Notes: generated by a model not told the origin, from the letters alone. A stretch of DNA of 64,000 bases from Paenarthrobacter sp. A20 (GCF_024168825.1 NZ_JALJWH010000001.1:3534001-3598000), one strand, 5' to 3'; positions 1 through 8,651 are shown, numbered from the stretch's first letter. Program-made: numbers and translations.

Positions 1-222
1 ATGAAATGGTTGGAATTGCTGCAGGTAGCTGGAGTCACCCTCTTCTCCGCGGTGACACTGGTGGTCCTTTATTCACTGGGGGTCCGCCTCACGGCCATCG
101 CCGGTGACGCACAGCAGAAGTCGCCAGGGCTCATGCGTTCGCTTGCCTACGCGTGCTTCGCTGTCTGTGGCGCGGCTGTGCTGTTCGGCATTTACCTCAT
201 TGTTCCGTACTTCGGAAAATAG
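1..222 (+). CDS. small two-helix membrane protein
   Basis: This 73-residue protein has two hydrophobic segments, at about residues 7-29 and 46-69, separated by a short polar loop. It therefore looks like a small integral membrane protein. The first base of the window is the A of the ATG, so I cannot see a ribosome binding site and cannot exclude a longer upstream reading frame. I recognise no family motif and assign no function. It is followed by a short gap and then a lipoprotein gene on the same strand. Confidence 0.6.
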   Translation: MKWLELLQVAGVTLFSAVTLVVLYSLGVRLTAIAGDAQQKSPGLMRSLAYACFAVCGAAVLFGIYLIVPYFGK

Positions 223-318
223 CCGGCTCTCTGGCAGTCACGTCCATTCGGGAGAATAATCAGCAGTGTGGTCATACACATGACTACGTGGTTGTGATCC
301 GGCAGATGTGGGGCCGTC

Positions 319-1314
319 ATGAAGTGCCAATCCCGAAGCCACATCATCGGACTGGCGCTGGTTCCGGTCTTGATGCTGAGTCTGTCTGCCTGCCTTCCAC
401 CCTCCTCTGATGGCGTCCCGCCAGGTCCTGGATCAGCGTCCTCCTCGGACGGTACGTCGGCGCAAACCCTGCCGTCCGTCGTCGTTCCTACGGCCAGTCA
501 ACCCGTTGGTCCGGCGGGTCCTGGCGCACCCCAGGCGGAAGCGCCCGTCGTCCGGTGGGTCCCCATCGGACCGGTCGGACCCAATGACCCGACGTCAGGC
601 CAGCGATACCTCCTCCTCCAGCAATTCCAATGCGACGCCTTGACCCAGAGCGTGGAAGGCGCCGATGACGCGGCCGTCTGGTTGGCAGGCGCTGCCGTGT
701 GCCGCGCCTTGCAAAGTGGCAGCCAGCAGGACTGGCAACGGGCGTCCATCGCGGTCGCCGCCACGCCAAGGATTCCACAAACCCAATGCCTCGAATTCAG
801 GGTGGCTGCCACGTCCGCCGCACTGCTCGCCCAGCATCGAAGCAATCCGGGCGCAACCTTCAAGGTGGAACCGGGCCAGGGCGAAGCATGCCCGCGGCAG
901 CTGGTTGGTTTGACCGTGGTAGACGACGAACTCAGGCCGGTTCCAGGAACGGCACGTGCCTCCGGCCCTCGTTCGGGCGGCACCATTGTGCGTTTGGACG
1001 GCTACTACGTACGGGTGGGCGACGTCCTGTTCGACGGCGTTCCTGCCGATGTTGAGTTTGTCGGCGACAGGAATGACTACGGCACCATCCATCTGCGGAT
1101 GCCACCGGCAAATGGACGGGACTCCGTTCGTATTTCCATCACGGACACCGTGGACGTCGCTGGAACCGTGACCTTCTACTATGACGATTCCACGCCTTCC
1201 GGCAGCCCCGCTCCGTCCGAAACGGCTGGCACCGCACCGGCCACGGGGGCGCCCAGCGGTACGGCCCCGCCCACATCGACGTCCGGCGAAACAACCCCGA
1301 CGGCCGCCCCGTGA
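319..1314 (+). CDS. putative secreted lipoprotein with IPT/TIG-like C-terminal segment
   Basis: The 331-residue product starts with a positively charged stretch, a hydrophobic core and a lipobox ending LSAC at about residue 25, so it should be a lipoprotein anchored outside the cytoplasmic membrane. A Pro/Ser/Ala-rich linker follows. The middle part has several Cys residues that could form disulfides. Residues ~205-290 (GGTIVRLDGYYVRVGDVLFDG and following) resemble an IPT/TIG-type beta-sandwich, but this is a judgement by eye. The C-terminus is a low-complexity Thr/Pro/Ala tail. The stop codon overlaps the GTG of the next gene (GTGA), so the two are probably translationally coupled and may act together. 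The function is unknown. Confidence 0.6.
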   Translation: MKCQSRSHIIGLALVPVLMLSLSACLPPSSDGVPPGPGSASSSDGTSAQTLPSVVVPTASQPVGPAGPGAPQAEAPVVRWVPIGPVGPNDPTSGQRYLLLQQFQCDALTQSVEGADDAAVWLAGAAVCRALQSGSQQDWQRASIAVAATPRIPQTQCLEFRVAATSAALLAQHRSNPGATFKVEPGQGEACPRQLVGLTVVDDELRPVPGTARASGPRSGGTIVRLDGYYVRVGDVLFDGVPADVEFVGDRNDYGTIHLRMPPANGRDSVRISITDTVDVAGTVTFYYDDSTPSGSPAPSETAGTAPATGAPSGTAPPTSTSGETTPTAAP

Positions 1315-2201
1315 GCACGGTGCAGGAGCCCGAAGAGCGAAGCATCATCAACACCCGTTGGCAGAGGACCCTTGAAGTCCTCTCCGTCATTGGTCCGCCG
1401 TTGACGGTTGCCACGGCTTTGCTGGTCTACTTCGGTTGGGCACGTACGGATGCGCAGGCCAAAGCAATGGGCCTCGATGTCAGCCTGTTCGGCTACACGG
1501 TCCAGGACTTTATCCTCAGGAGCATCCAATCGCTGTTCCAGCCGTTGGCCTGGCTGGTGGTCATTGGTTTGCTCTGGCTCATGCTGGACCGGGCGGTGTC
1601 CCGTCTCCTTGAGGCGGGCCGGCACAGGAAGCCTGTCCGCCTGACCGCCACCATCGTGATGTTTCTCGGCTTTGCCTATGCGGCAACGATGTGGTTGGCG
1701 GTCTCGGCGCGTCCCGGGCAAATCGTGCTTTACGCCCCGTTCCTGATCGCTGGAGGCCTCGTCGTCGGGGCGTGGGGACTCAGTGTGCGCCGCCGGGCCG
1801 TAGAACCCTCAGGGCGCGCCCTGCGCATCACGCCCAGGGCCCTTGAGAGGTCCCTGGTGTTCGTACTCGTCACATTGCTGCTCTTCTGGGGCACCTCCGA
1901 TTACGCCCAGGCCTTGGGGCGGGGCGCAGCCCTCGATTACCAGGAGCGGTCCAGCCTGCTGCCCACCGCCGTCGTCTACAGCAAGGAGCGGCTTGCGGTT
2001 ACGGCACCCAACGTCCAGGAGGAGTCGGCCGGATCGGAGGCGGCACCGCTGTACCGGTATACGGGGTTGCGGCTGCTGGTGGTCAGCGGGGGACGGATTT
2101 TCCTCCTGAACGACGGGTGGTCCCTGGCGCGGGGCCGCGTTGTAGTCCTGCCGGACGACGGCAGTGTCCGCGTGGAGTATGGGAACCCGGCCGCGGACTG
2201 A
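1311..2201 (+). CDS. polytopic membrane protein of unknown function
   Basis: The protein has 296 residues and starts at a GTG that overlaps the upstream lipoprotein stop by four bases. About five hydrophobic helices are visible (roughly residues 23-43, 80-97, 110-130, 135-157 and 182-200). A soluble C-terminal domain of ~95 residues follows, ending in beta-rich sequence. I recognise no transporter or enzyme motif. The overlap with the lipoprotein gene suggests the two form a small envelope-located unit. Confidence 0.6.
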   Translation: MSTVQEPEERSIINTRWQRTLEVLSVIGPPLTVATALLVYFGWARTDAQAKAMGLDVSLFGYTVQDFILRSIQSLFQPLAWLVVIGLLWLMLDRAVSRLLEAGRHRKPVRLTATIVMFLGFAYAATMWLAVSARPGQIVLYAPFLIAGGLVVGAWGLSVRRRAVEPSGRALRITPRALERSLVFVLVTLLLFWGTSDYAQALGRGAALDYQERSSLLPTAVVYSKERLAVTAPNVQEESAGSEAAPLYRYTGLRLLVVSGGRIFLLNDGWSLARGRVVVLPDDGSVRVEYGNPAAD

Positions 2202-2202
2202 C

Positions 2203-2214
2203 TAGTCTGGCCAC
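2203..2214 (+). promoter_or_regulatory. leaderless -10 element before the dihydrofolate reductase-family gene
   Basis: TAGTCT (2203-2208) is followed by six bases and then the ATG at 2215. There is no Shine-Dalgarno sequence. This spacing places the expected transcription start on the first base of the start codon. No clear -35 box is visible. Confidence 0.55.
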
Positions 2215-2766
2215 ATGTCGACCTTCCAGTACTACGTAGCATCCACCATCGACGGCTTCATAGCCTCCCCGGAGGACGACCTAGGGTGGCTCCTGCAGTT
2301 CGACCGGGTTGAGGGCGTGAACGAAAGCATCGAGTCCTTCATGGCGGGCGTCGGTTGCATCGCCATGGGTGGAGACACCTACCGCTGGCTCATGGAGCAT
2401 GAACCGGGCAAGTGGCCTTACCCGGACACGCCCTGCTGGGTCTTCACCCACCATGAGTACTCGGCTCCGGCGGGCTCGGATATTACTTTCGTCCGCGGTG
2501 ACGTGCGCGAGTTCGCGCCGGACCTGCTCAAGGACGCAGGTGGGAAGAATGTGTGGCTGGTGGGCGGAGGCGACCTCGTGGCGCAATTCGCCAATGCCGG
2601 CTTGCTCCAGGAGATGATTGTCACCATCATCCCCGTGGTGTTGGGCGCAGGAAAGCGTCTCTTGCCGCTTGAGGGCCCGACGGCGCCCCTTGAGTTGATC
2701 TCGCACAAGATCCTTGGCGGGGCCGCGGCCGAGTTGCACTACCGGTTGCCGCAGCGCCCGGTTTAG
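2215..2766 (+). CDS. dihydrofolate reductase-family protein (RibD C-terminal type)
   Basis: The 183-residue cytoplasmic protein matches the RibD C-terminal/DHFR-like reductase fold. The N-terminal strand and loop read VASTIDGFIASPEDD, an AMGGDTYRW segment follows, and a glycine-rich dinucleotide-binding turn (WLVGGGDLVAQF) lies near residue 115. Members are NAD(P)H-dependent reductases, but most, like this one, have no known substrate. It is a stand-alone gene with its own leaderless-type promoter, and no folate or riboflavin genes lie beside it. True DHFR is unlikely because the classic folate-binding N-terminus is absent. Confidence 0.75.
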   Translation: MSTFQYYVASTIDGFIASPEDDLGWLLQFDRVEGVNESIESFMAGVGCIAMGGDTYRWLMEHEPGKWPYPDTPCWVFTHHEYSAPAGSDITFVRGDVREFAPDLLKDAGGKNVWLVGGGDLVAQFANAGLLQEMIVTIIPVVLGAGKRLLPLEGPTAPLELISHKILGGAAAELHYRLPQRPV

Positions 2767-2793
2767 GCGCCCCGCTTTCAACAGTCCCGGGGT

Positions 2794-3255
2794 TCAGTGG
2801 CGGTTGTCCCGGATCATGTTGGTGATCCGGGCAGTGGAGAGCCGGCGGCCCTTCTCATCGGTGATGACGATTTCGTGCGTGGCCAAGGTGCCGCCGAGAT
2901 GGATAGCCGTGCAGGTACCTGTCACCAGCCCGCTGGCCACGGAACGGTGATGGGTTGCCCCCACCTCGATGCCCACTGCGTGCCGGCCCCTGCCGGCGTG
3001 AAGCGACGCGGCGAACGATCCCAACGTCTCGGCGAGGACTACGTGGGCTCCGCCATGGAGGATGCCCGCAACTTGGGTGTTTCCTTCCACGGGCATGGTG
3101 GCCACCATGCGCTCCGCGCTCATTTCCGTGAACCGGATACCCAGTTTCACCACCAGGGCACCAACACCATGAGCCGAGAGCCAATCGTGGAACGCTTCGG
3201 GTACACCTGCCTCGTTGAGCTCATCGGCAAACGGGTTCGGCGTGAAATTGTCCAT
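2794..3255 (-). CDS. PaaI-like hotdog-fold thioesterase
   Basis: The product is a 153-residue hotdog-fold protein. The segment GILHGGAHVVLAETLGSFA carries the HGG turn and downstream acidic residue typical of PaaI/YbgC-type acyl-CoA thioesterases. The C-terminal strands (GTLATHEIVITDEKGRRL) complete the fold. I chose the ATG at 3255; an adjacent in-frame ATG at 3258 and longer upstream extensions are possible but would overlap polA regulatory sequence. The substrate is not predictable. The gene is divergent from polA with only 22 bases between starts and seems to share a bidirectional promoter. Confidence 0.75.
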   Translation of the reverse strand: MDNFTPNPFADELNEAGVPEAFHDWLSAHGVGALVVKLGIRFTEMSAERMVATMPVEGNTQVAGILHGGAHVVLAETLGSFAASLHAGRGRHAVGIEVGATHHRSVASGLVTGTCTAIHLGGTLATHEIVITDEKGRRLSTARITNMIRDNRH

Positions 3256-3260
3256 CATGC

Positions 3261-3270
3261 CAACTAGGCT
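3261..3270. promoter_or_regulatory. overlapping divergent -10 elements (thioesterase / polA)
   Basis: On the plus strand TAGGCT (3265-3270) ends seven bases before the polA GTG. On the minus strand TAGTTG (3266 to 3261) ends five bases before the thioesterase ATG. The two hexamers share the TA at 3265-3266, so one site could fire both ways. Confidence 0.5.
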
Positions 3271-3277
3271 GGCACCT

Positions 3278-6061
3278 GTGAGTGAAACAACCAAACCGGA
3301 CCAGGTTCCAACGGCCCAAGCTGCTGCCATCGCGACAGCACCCACCCCTTCTGCCACAGCATCCGCCAGCACCGTGGGGGAGGGCCGGCCCAGGTTGCTG
3401 GTCCTGGACGGCCACTCCATGGCGTTCCGGGCTTTCTACGCCCTGCCGGCTGAAAACTTCTCCACGGCCAGGGGGCAGTACACCAACGCGGTACACGGGT
3501 TCACGTCCATGCTGATCAACCTGATCAAGGACCAGAAGCCAACCCACGTAGCCGTGGCATTCGACGTTTCCGACGACACCACTTTCCGCAAAGCCGAATA
3601 CAGCGAATACAAAGGCGGGCGCAATGCCACGCCTGTGGAGTTCGCCGGGCAGATCGGCCTCATCGCCAAGGTCATGGAAGCATGGGGCATCAGGACCATC
3701 GCCATGCCCGGCTACGAAGCCGATGACGTCCTGGCCACACTCGCATCACAAGGCGACGCCGCGGGCTTCGAGGTCCTGCTGGTGTCCGGCGACAGGGACG
3801 CGTTCCAGCTGATCAACGACAACGTCTTTGTGCTCTACCCCAAGCAGGGCGTGAGCAATATTCCCAGGATGGACGCTGCAGCCATCGAGGAGAAGTACTT
3901 CGTCAAGCCCGGCCTGTACTCGGACCTCGCCGCGCTCGTCGGCGAAACAGCGGACAACCTCCCCGGCGTTCCGGGCGTAGGCCCCAAGACGGCCGCCAAA
4001 TGGATCAACCTCTACGGTGGCCTTGAAGGCATCCTCGAAAACCTTGATTCCATCGGTGGCAAGGTGGGCGGAGCCCTCAAGGAGAACCTTGAGAACGTCA
4101 AGCGCAACCGCAGGCTCAATCGCCTGCTGACGGACCTCGAGCTGCCCCTGACGTTGGCAGACCTGCACGAGCCCCGTCCGGACCGCCAGGCGATCGAGGA
4201 TCTTTTCGAGGAACTCGAATTCCGGACGCTCCGCACGCGGCTGTTCGATCTCTACGGTGACGACACCGCCGGGGAGGCCCCGGACACCATCGATGCCCCG
4301 GAATACTCCGCCCTCACGGATGCCGCGGAACTTGAGTCCTTCTTCGCAGCCGGCTCCGGTGTGCGCTCGGCGCTGGCAGTGCAGCTCGTCCCCGGACGCA
4401 TCGGGGATGACGCGAGTGCCCTGGCTGTTGTCAGGAGCAACGGGGCCGGGTACATCGACCTGACGAGTCTGGACGCTGCAGCTGAGTCGGTCTTGGCCCG
4501 GTGGCTCAGGGATCCCGAGGAAGCGAAGGTGCTGCACGAGTTCAAGTCGGCCCTGAAGGCCCTTCACAACCGTGGCCTCGGCCTGGAAGGCGTGGTGGAT
4601 GACACCTCCATCTCCGGCTACCTGATCCAGCCGGACCGCCGCAGCTACGATCTCGCCGAACTGGCCCAAGTGCACTTGAAGATCTCACTTGCCACGGCCG
4701 CCGCCCAGTCCGGGCAGCTGGAGCTCGACCTCTCGGGTGAAACAGACCAAGCTGCCGCAGCAGCGCTCGTCCAGCATGCCGCCGTCGTGCATGCCCTCAG
4801 CAAGCACTTCGAAACTGAACTTGCCGATATCAAGGCCGATGCCCTGTTGACGACGCTCGAACTTCCGGTGGCACGTGTGCTGGCGCAGATGGAACTGACC
4901 GGCATCTTTGTGTCCACGGACCGCATGGACGAGCAGCTCGCTGACCTTACCAAGGTGATCGAGAACGCCCAGGAACAGGCTTTTGCTGCGATCGGGCACG
5001 AGGTAAACCTCGGTTCGCCCAAGCAACTGCAGACAGTCCTCTTCGAGGAATTGGGACTGCCCAAGACCAAGAAGATCAAGTCTGGCTACACCACCGATGC
5101 CGCTTCCTTGAAGGGCTTGCTTGAGAAGACCGGACACGAATTCCTGGTCCAGCTCATGGCGCACCGTGAGTCCTCAAAGCTGGCCCAAATGGTGGAGACG
5201 CTCAAGAAGTCCGTGGCCGATGACGGCCGCATCCACACCACTTACGCGCAGAACATCGCCGCCACGGGCCGTATTTCGTCCAACAACCCCAACCTGCAGA
5301 ACATCCCGGTGCGCAGCGAAGAAGGCCGGCGGGTTCGTGGAATTTTCGTGGTCAGCGAAGGCTACGAGTGCCTGTTGTCAGCGGACTACTCGCAGATCGA
5401 AATGCGCATCATGGCGCACCTTTCCGGCGACGAAGCCCTGATCCAGGCGTACCGCGACGGAGAAGACCTTCACCGCTTCGTGGGCTCCCGGATCTTCAAC
5501 GTGGAGCCGGCCGAAGTCACCAGCGCCATGCGGTCCAAAGTGAAGGCGATGTCCTACGGCCTCGCGTACGGACTCACGTCCTTCGGCCTCTCCAAGCAGT
5601 TGGAGATCTCCGTGGACGAGGCCCGGACGCTCATGAAGGACTACTTCGACCGCTTCGGCGGCGTACGCGATTACCTGCGTGGTGTCGTCGACCAAGCCAG
5701 GACGGACGGCTACACGGCCACCATCGAAGGCCGCCGCCGTTACCTCCCTGACCTGACGAGCACCAACCGCCAGGCGCGCGAGGCAGCAGAACGCATCGCT
5801 TTGAACTCGCCCATCCAAGGCTCTGCTGCAGACCTCATCAAGCGCGCCATGCTGGGTGTGTCCGCCGAGCTCGCCAGCCAGGGCCTGAAGTCGCGGATGT
5901 TGCTGCAGGTCCACGACGAACTGGTCCTGGAAGTTGCTCCAGGAGAGCGCGAAGCCGTGGAGAAGCTGGTCATCGAACAGATGGGTTCAGCCGCCGAGTT
6001 GTCAGTCCCGCTCGATGTCCAGATCGGCGTTGGCTCCAGCTGGTACGAAGCCGGGCACTAG
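3278..6061 (+). CDS. polA: DNA polymerase I
   Basis: This is a family A DNA polymerase for Okazaki fragment processing and repair synthesis. It has 927 residues if started at the GTG at 3278, which sits seven bases after a -10 hexamer; upstream in-frame ATGs at 3215 and 3257 lie in the divergent promoter. After an Ala/Thr-rich N-terminus comes the 5'-3' exonuclease domain (LLVLDGHSMAFRAFYAL; GYEADDVLAT; SGDRDAFQL). The central 3'-5' exonuclease-like domain lacks the acidic DxE pair, so proofreading is probably absent. The polymerase motifs are intact: A (DYSQIEMRIMAH), B (KVKAMSYGLAYG) and C (LQVHDELVLE). It belongs to a block with rpsA, coaE, uvrB and uvrA. Confidence 0.97.
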   Translation: MSETTKPDQVPTAQAAAIATAPTPSATASASTVGEGRPRLLVLDGHSMAFRAFYALPAENFSTARGQYTNAVHGFTSMLINLIKDQKPTHVAVAFDVSDDTTFRKAEYSEYKGGRNATPVEFAGQIGLIAKVMEAWGIRTIAMPGYEADDVLATLASQGDAAGFEVLLVSGDRDAFQLINDNVFVLYPKQGVSNIPRMDAAAIEEKYFVKPGLYSDLAALVGETADNLPGVPGVGPKTAAKWINLYGGLEGILENLDSIGGKVGGALKENLENVKRNRRLNRLLTDLELPLTLADLHEPRPDRQAIEDLFEELEFRTLRTRLFDLYGDDTAGEAPDTIDAPEYSALTDAAELESFFAAGSGVRSALAVQLVPGRIGDDASALAVVRSNGAGYIDLTSLDAAAESVLARWLRDPEEAKVLHEFKSALKALHNRGLGLEGVVDDTSISGYLIQPDRRSYDLAELAQVHLKISLATAAAQSGQLELDLSGETDQAAAAALVQHAAVVHALSKHFETELADIKADALLTTLELPVARVLAQMELTGIFVSTDRMDEQLADLTKVIENAQEQAFAAIGHEVNLGSPKQLQTVLFEELGLPKTKKIKSGYTTDAASLKGLLEKTGHEFLVQLMAHRESSKLAQMVETLKKSVADDGRIHTTYAQNIAATGRISSNNPNLQNIPVRSEEGRRVRGIFVVSEGYECLLSADYSQIEMRIMAHLSGDEALIQAYRDGEDLHRFVGSRIFNVEPAEVTSAMRSKVKAMSYGLAYGLTSFGLSKQLEISVDEARTLMKDYFDRFGGVRDYLRGVVDQARTDGYTATIEGRRRYLPDLTSTNRQAREAAERIALNSPIQGSAADLIKRAMLGVSAELASQGLKSRMLLQVHDELVLEVAPGEREAVEKLVIEQMGSAAELSVPLDVQIGVGSSWYEAGH

Positions 6062-6084
6062 TCCGGTCCGTGAATTCCGGGTAT

Positions 6085-6127
6085 CGCCGCAGGGCGCGCC
6101 GCCGAGATGGTGGCGCGCCCTGCGGCG
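6085..6127. terminator. perfect 16-bp hairpin after polA
   Basis: CGCCGCAGGGCGCGCC (6085-6100) is exactly complementary in reverse to 6112-6127, with an 11-nt loop. There is no T-run, which is common for actinobacterial terminators. It separates polA from the Eis-like gene, whose -10 follows at 6134. Confidence 0.75.
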
Positions 6128-6133
6128 TCTGAC

Positions 6134-6146
6134 TAGGCTCGGAATC
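6134..6146 (+). promoter_or_regulatory. leaderless -10 element before the Eis-like gene
   Basis: TAGGCT (6134-6139) is followed by seven bases and the GTG at 6147. No Shine-Dalgarno is present. The motif supports this start over the longer open frame that begins inside polA. Confidence 0.55.
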
Positions 6147-7466
6147 GTGGCCGATCCCAATGAACCAACCTCCCAAAAATATTCCGTCCAGCGTTTTCCC
6201 GCCGTAGCCGACAAGGAAGACGCCGCCGGCTACAGCCGCTGCGCCACGTGGGTGCAGGCTGTATCGCACGGATTCCACCAGCAGCGGCGTGATGACGAGT
6301 ACGTCGCCAAGACCCTTGCTTCATACCAGACCGACAAGCGTGAGCTGACAGGCGTCTACGTCAACGGCCCCGTACCGGAGCACTCCCTTGGCGCCAATGT
6401 GCCGGTGGCAACCTACGCCACCATGCGCAAGGCCCTGAATATCGGTTTTGGCCGGCAGCTTGAAGCCAACCTGGTCACGGCTGTGACTGTCCGCGGAACA
6501 CACCGCCGCCATGGAATCCTGCGGGGGATGATCACTGCCGACCTGGAGAGCGCCAAGGACGACGGCCTGGCCATGGCGGCGCTGACGGCCTCCGAAGGTT
6601 CCATCTATGAGCGTTTCGGCTTCGGTGTGGCTACGTTTGAGCGCAGCATCAAAGTCGACACGGGTCCCCGATTCCGGATGAAGGGACAGCCGCAGGGAAC
6701 AGTGGAGGTCGCCGATCCATCGGTCCTGTTGGAACTGGCACCCCACGTGTTCAAGCGTGTGCAGCGGCTGTCGCCGGGCTCGGTGGACCGCCAGGAGTAT
6801 TACCGGCTTGTTGCCTCGGGTTCCATTGGGCATGACGGCAAGCCCGACACCAGCGTCCGCTGTGCCCTGCACTACGACCTGTCCGGGGCATTGGATGGCT
6901 TCGTCTCCTACCGTTTCAAGGGGTGGGACCACAAGCCGTACACCATGGAAATCGTGGACCTGGTGGCCGCAACCAATACCGGATACCTCGATCTGTGGCG
7001 CTTCCTGGGCAGCATCGACCTCATTGAGGAAGTAACCTGGGCCGAAGCCCCGGTTGACGACGCCCTGGCGTGGGCGCTTGAGGACCCACGCTGCATCGAG
7101 GCCTCCGAAGTCCGCGACATGCTGTGGCTCCGGATCCTGGACATACAGTCCGCCTTGCAGGCCCGCCATTACGCCTCGGCAGGTCACTTGGTCCTGGAAG
7201 TGACGGACCCGCTCTCCCTGGCGGGTGGCACTTGGGTCCTGGAGTCCGACGGCGGTGCTGCCGCCGCCGTCGTAACTGAAGCCTCCGGACAGTCACCCGA
7301 CGTCAGCATGGACGTGGCCGACCTCGCCTCCATCTATCTTGGCGTGGTGTCGCCGGTGACCCTGGCCGCCGCCGGGCGCATCCACGAAAAGTCCTCCGGT
7401 GCCGCGTTCCTGGCCCAGCAACTGTTCGCGGTCGAGCGCCCGGCTCATTGCTTGACGCACTTCTAG
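6147..7466 (+). CDS. Eis-like GNAT acetyltransferase
   Basis: The 439-residue protein has the layout of the Eis (enhanced intracellular survival) family: two GNAT-type domains and a C-terminal sterol-carrier-like domain. The acetyl-CoA loop region reads VTVRGTHRRHGILRGMI, and a conserved Tyr lies in SEGSIYERFGFGVA. The protein ends in Phe; in characterised Eis enzymes a C-terminal Phe carboxylate acts as catalytic base, so that feature is kept. Family members acetylate amines such as aminoglycosides or protein lysines, but the substrate here is unknown. It is transcribed alone after a strong hairpin. Confidence 0.8.
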   Translation: MADPNEPTSQKYSVQRFPAVADKEDAAGYSRCATWVQAVSHGFHQQRRDDEYVAKTLASYQTDKRELTGVYVNGPVPEHSLGANVPVATYATMRKALNIGFGRQLEANLVTAVTVRGTHRRHGILRGMITADLESAKDDGLAMAALTASEGSIYERFGFGVATFERSIKVDTGPRFRMKGQPQGTVEVADPSVLLELAPHVFKRVQRLSPGSVDRQEYYRLVASGSIGHDGKPDTSVRCALHYDLSGALDGFVSYRFKGWDHKPYTMEIVDLVAATNTGYLDLWRFLGSIDLIEEVTWAEAPVDDALAWALEDPRCIEASEVRDMLWLRILDIQSALQARHYASAGHLVLEVTDPLSLAGGTWVLESDGGAAAAVVTEASGQSPDVSMDVADLASIYLGVVSPVTLAAAGRIHEKSSGAAFLAQQLFAVERPAHCLTHF

Positions 7467-7516
7467 GCCGCACCACCTCATCACAACCACATAGCCACAT
7501 CTGAGTAAGGACATCC

Positions 7517-8467
7517 ATGGGGGATTCCAAGCGGCGGCCATTGGCCGGCCGGCGATCAGTGCTGCTTGGAATGGCGGGCCTCGCGTCCGCTGCCCTGGCA
7601 GCATGCGCTGACGGCGCATCCGTCGAAGTACCCTCGGCAGCATCGGCGCCCTCCGTGGCGGCGGGGACGGGCCCGGCCACACCGCCGCCGTCGATCGCTG
7701 CAAGATCAAGCGAACAGGCTGCCGCCGCCCTCGCACCAGCACCGACGTCCAAACCGGCCGCAGTGCCGGACAGGCAGCAGATCGTGGCCGAGTTCGCCGG
7801 CAGGCATCCCAGGGAATGGGGGCTGCACATCACCGGAGTGGTCAACAACTCGCCATCGCAGCACGTGGCCTTGACGTTTGACGCCTGTGGCGGGCCGGGC
7901 GGCGCGGGGTGCGACAACGCCTTGTTGCGTACCCTCCGCCGGCTCGACGTCCCTGCCACGCTGTTCATCAACAGCCGGTGGATCCATGCCAATCGGTCGT
8001 TGTCGGAGGAACTGGCGGCGGACCCCCTGTTCGAACTCGCCAACCATGGCACCATGCACCAGCCGCTTTCCGTTAACGGGAGGTCTGCTTACGGAATCCC
8101 CGGAACGGCCAACGCCGCTGCTGCCTATGACGAGCTGATGGGGAACCATGCTCTGCTGCAGGAACTCACCGGGGCCGCCCCTAAGTTCTTCCGGCCGGGG
8201 ACTGCGTTCTACGACGACGTAGCGGCGGAAATGACTCGCAGGCTTGGCATGCTGCCCGTCAATTTCACAGTCAATGGTGACGGCGGCGCCACCTATTCGG
8301 CAGCCACCGTGGCCGCGGAGGTAGGACGCGTGGCGGCCGGTGACATCGTCATTTCACACTTCAACAGGCCGGCGTCCGGGACTGCGGAAGGATACGCCCG
8401 GGTTTTGCCGGGGCTGCTCGACCGGGGCGTCACCTTCGGCCGCCTGCGGGACGTGCTGGGCGTGTGA
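7517..8467 (+). CDS. polysaccharide deacetylase, predicted Tat-exported lipoprotein
   Basis: The 316-residue protein begins with a twin-arginine signal (GRRSVLLG), a hydrophobic core and a lipobox ending LAAC near residue 30. It should therefore be exported by Tat and lipid-anchored. A low-complexity Ala/Ser/Pro linker leads to a carbohydrate esterase 4 (NodB) domain: TFDACGG near residue 120 carries the catalytic Asp, NHGTMHQPL carries the two metal-binding His, and FFRPG and ISHFNRP supply motifs 3 and 5. Likely substrates are peptidoglycan or another acetylated cell-wall glycan. The ATG at 7517 follows AAGGA. Confidence 0.85.
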   Translation: MGDSKRRPLAGRRSVLLGMAGLASAALAACADGASVEVPSAASAPSVAAGTGPATPPPSIAARSSEQAAAALAPAPTSKPAAVPDRQQIVAEFAGRHPREWGLHITGVVNNSPSQHVALTFDACGGPGGAGCDNALLRTLRRLDVPATLFINSRWIHANRSLSEELAADPLFELANHGTMHQPLSVNGRSAYGIPGTANAAAAYDELMGNHALLQELTGAAPKFFRPGTAFYDDVAAEMTRRLGMLPVNFTVNGDGGATYSAATVAAEVGRVAAGDIVISHFNRPASGTAEGYARVLPGLLDRGVTFGRLRDVLGV

Positions 8468-8475
8468 CACTCCTT

Positions 8476-8505
8476 TTGACCCTGCTTTCCCTATGCGACT
8501 AGAAT
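8476..8505 (+). promoter_or_regulatory. strong rpsA promoter
   Basis: TTGACC (8476-8481) and TAGAAT (8500-8505) are separated by 18 bases. This is one of the few places in the window with a clear -35 box. Transcription would start near 8512, leaving a ~140-nt leader before rpsA. Confidence 0.7.
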
Positions 8506-8582
8506 AAACGGGCGTGTACTACGTGCATGCATCCATTTTGTATTAATCCACAAATCAGGATGACCCGGTAATTTGCCGTGTT

Positions 8583-8606
8583 CTGCCGTCCGGACCCGGG
8601 CGGCAG
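8583..8606 (+). promoter_or_regulatory. hairpin in the rpsA leader
   Basis: CTGCCGTCC (8583-8591) pairs with GGGCGGCAG (8598-8606) around a six-base loop, with one T:G pair. It sits in the long 5' leader of rpsA and could take part in ribosomal-protein autoregulation. I cannot match it to a known leader family. Confidence 0.35.
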
Positions 8607-8651
8607 CGGTTTGCCTGACCGACTCACTATCCACAACGGAGCCCCTACTAC

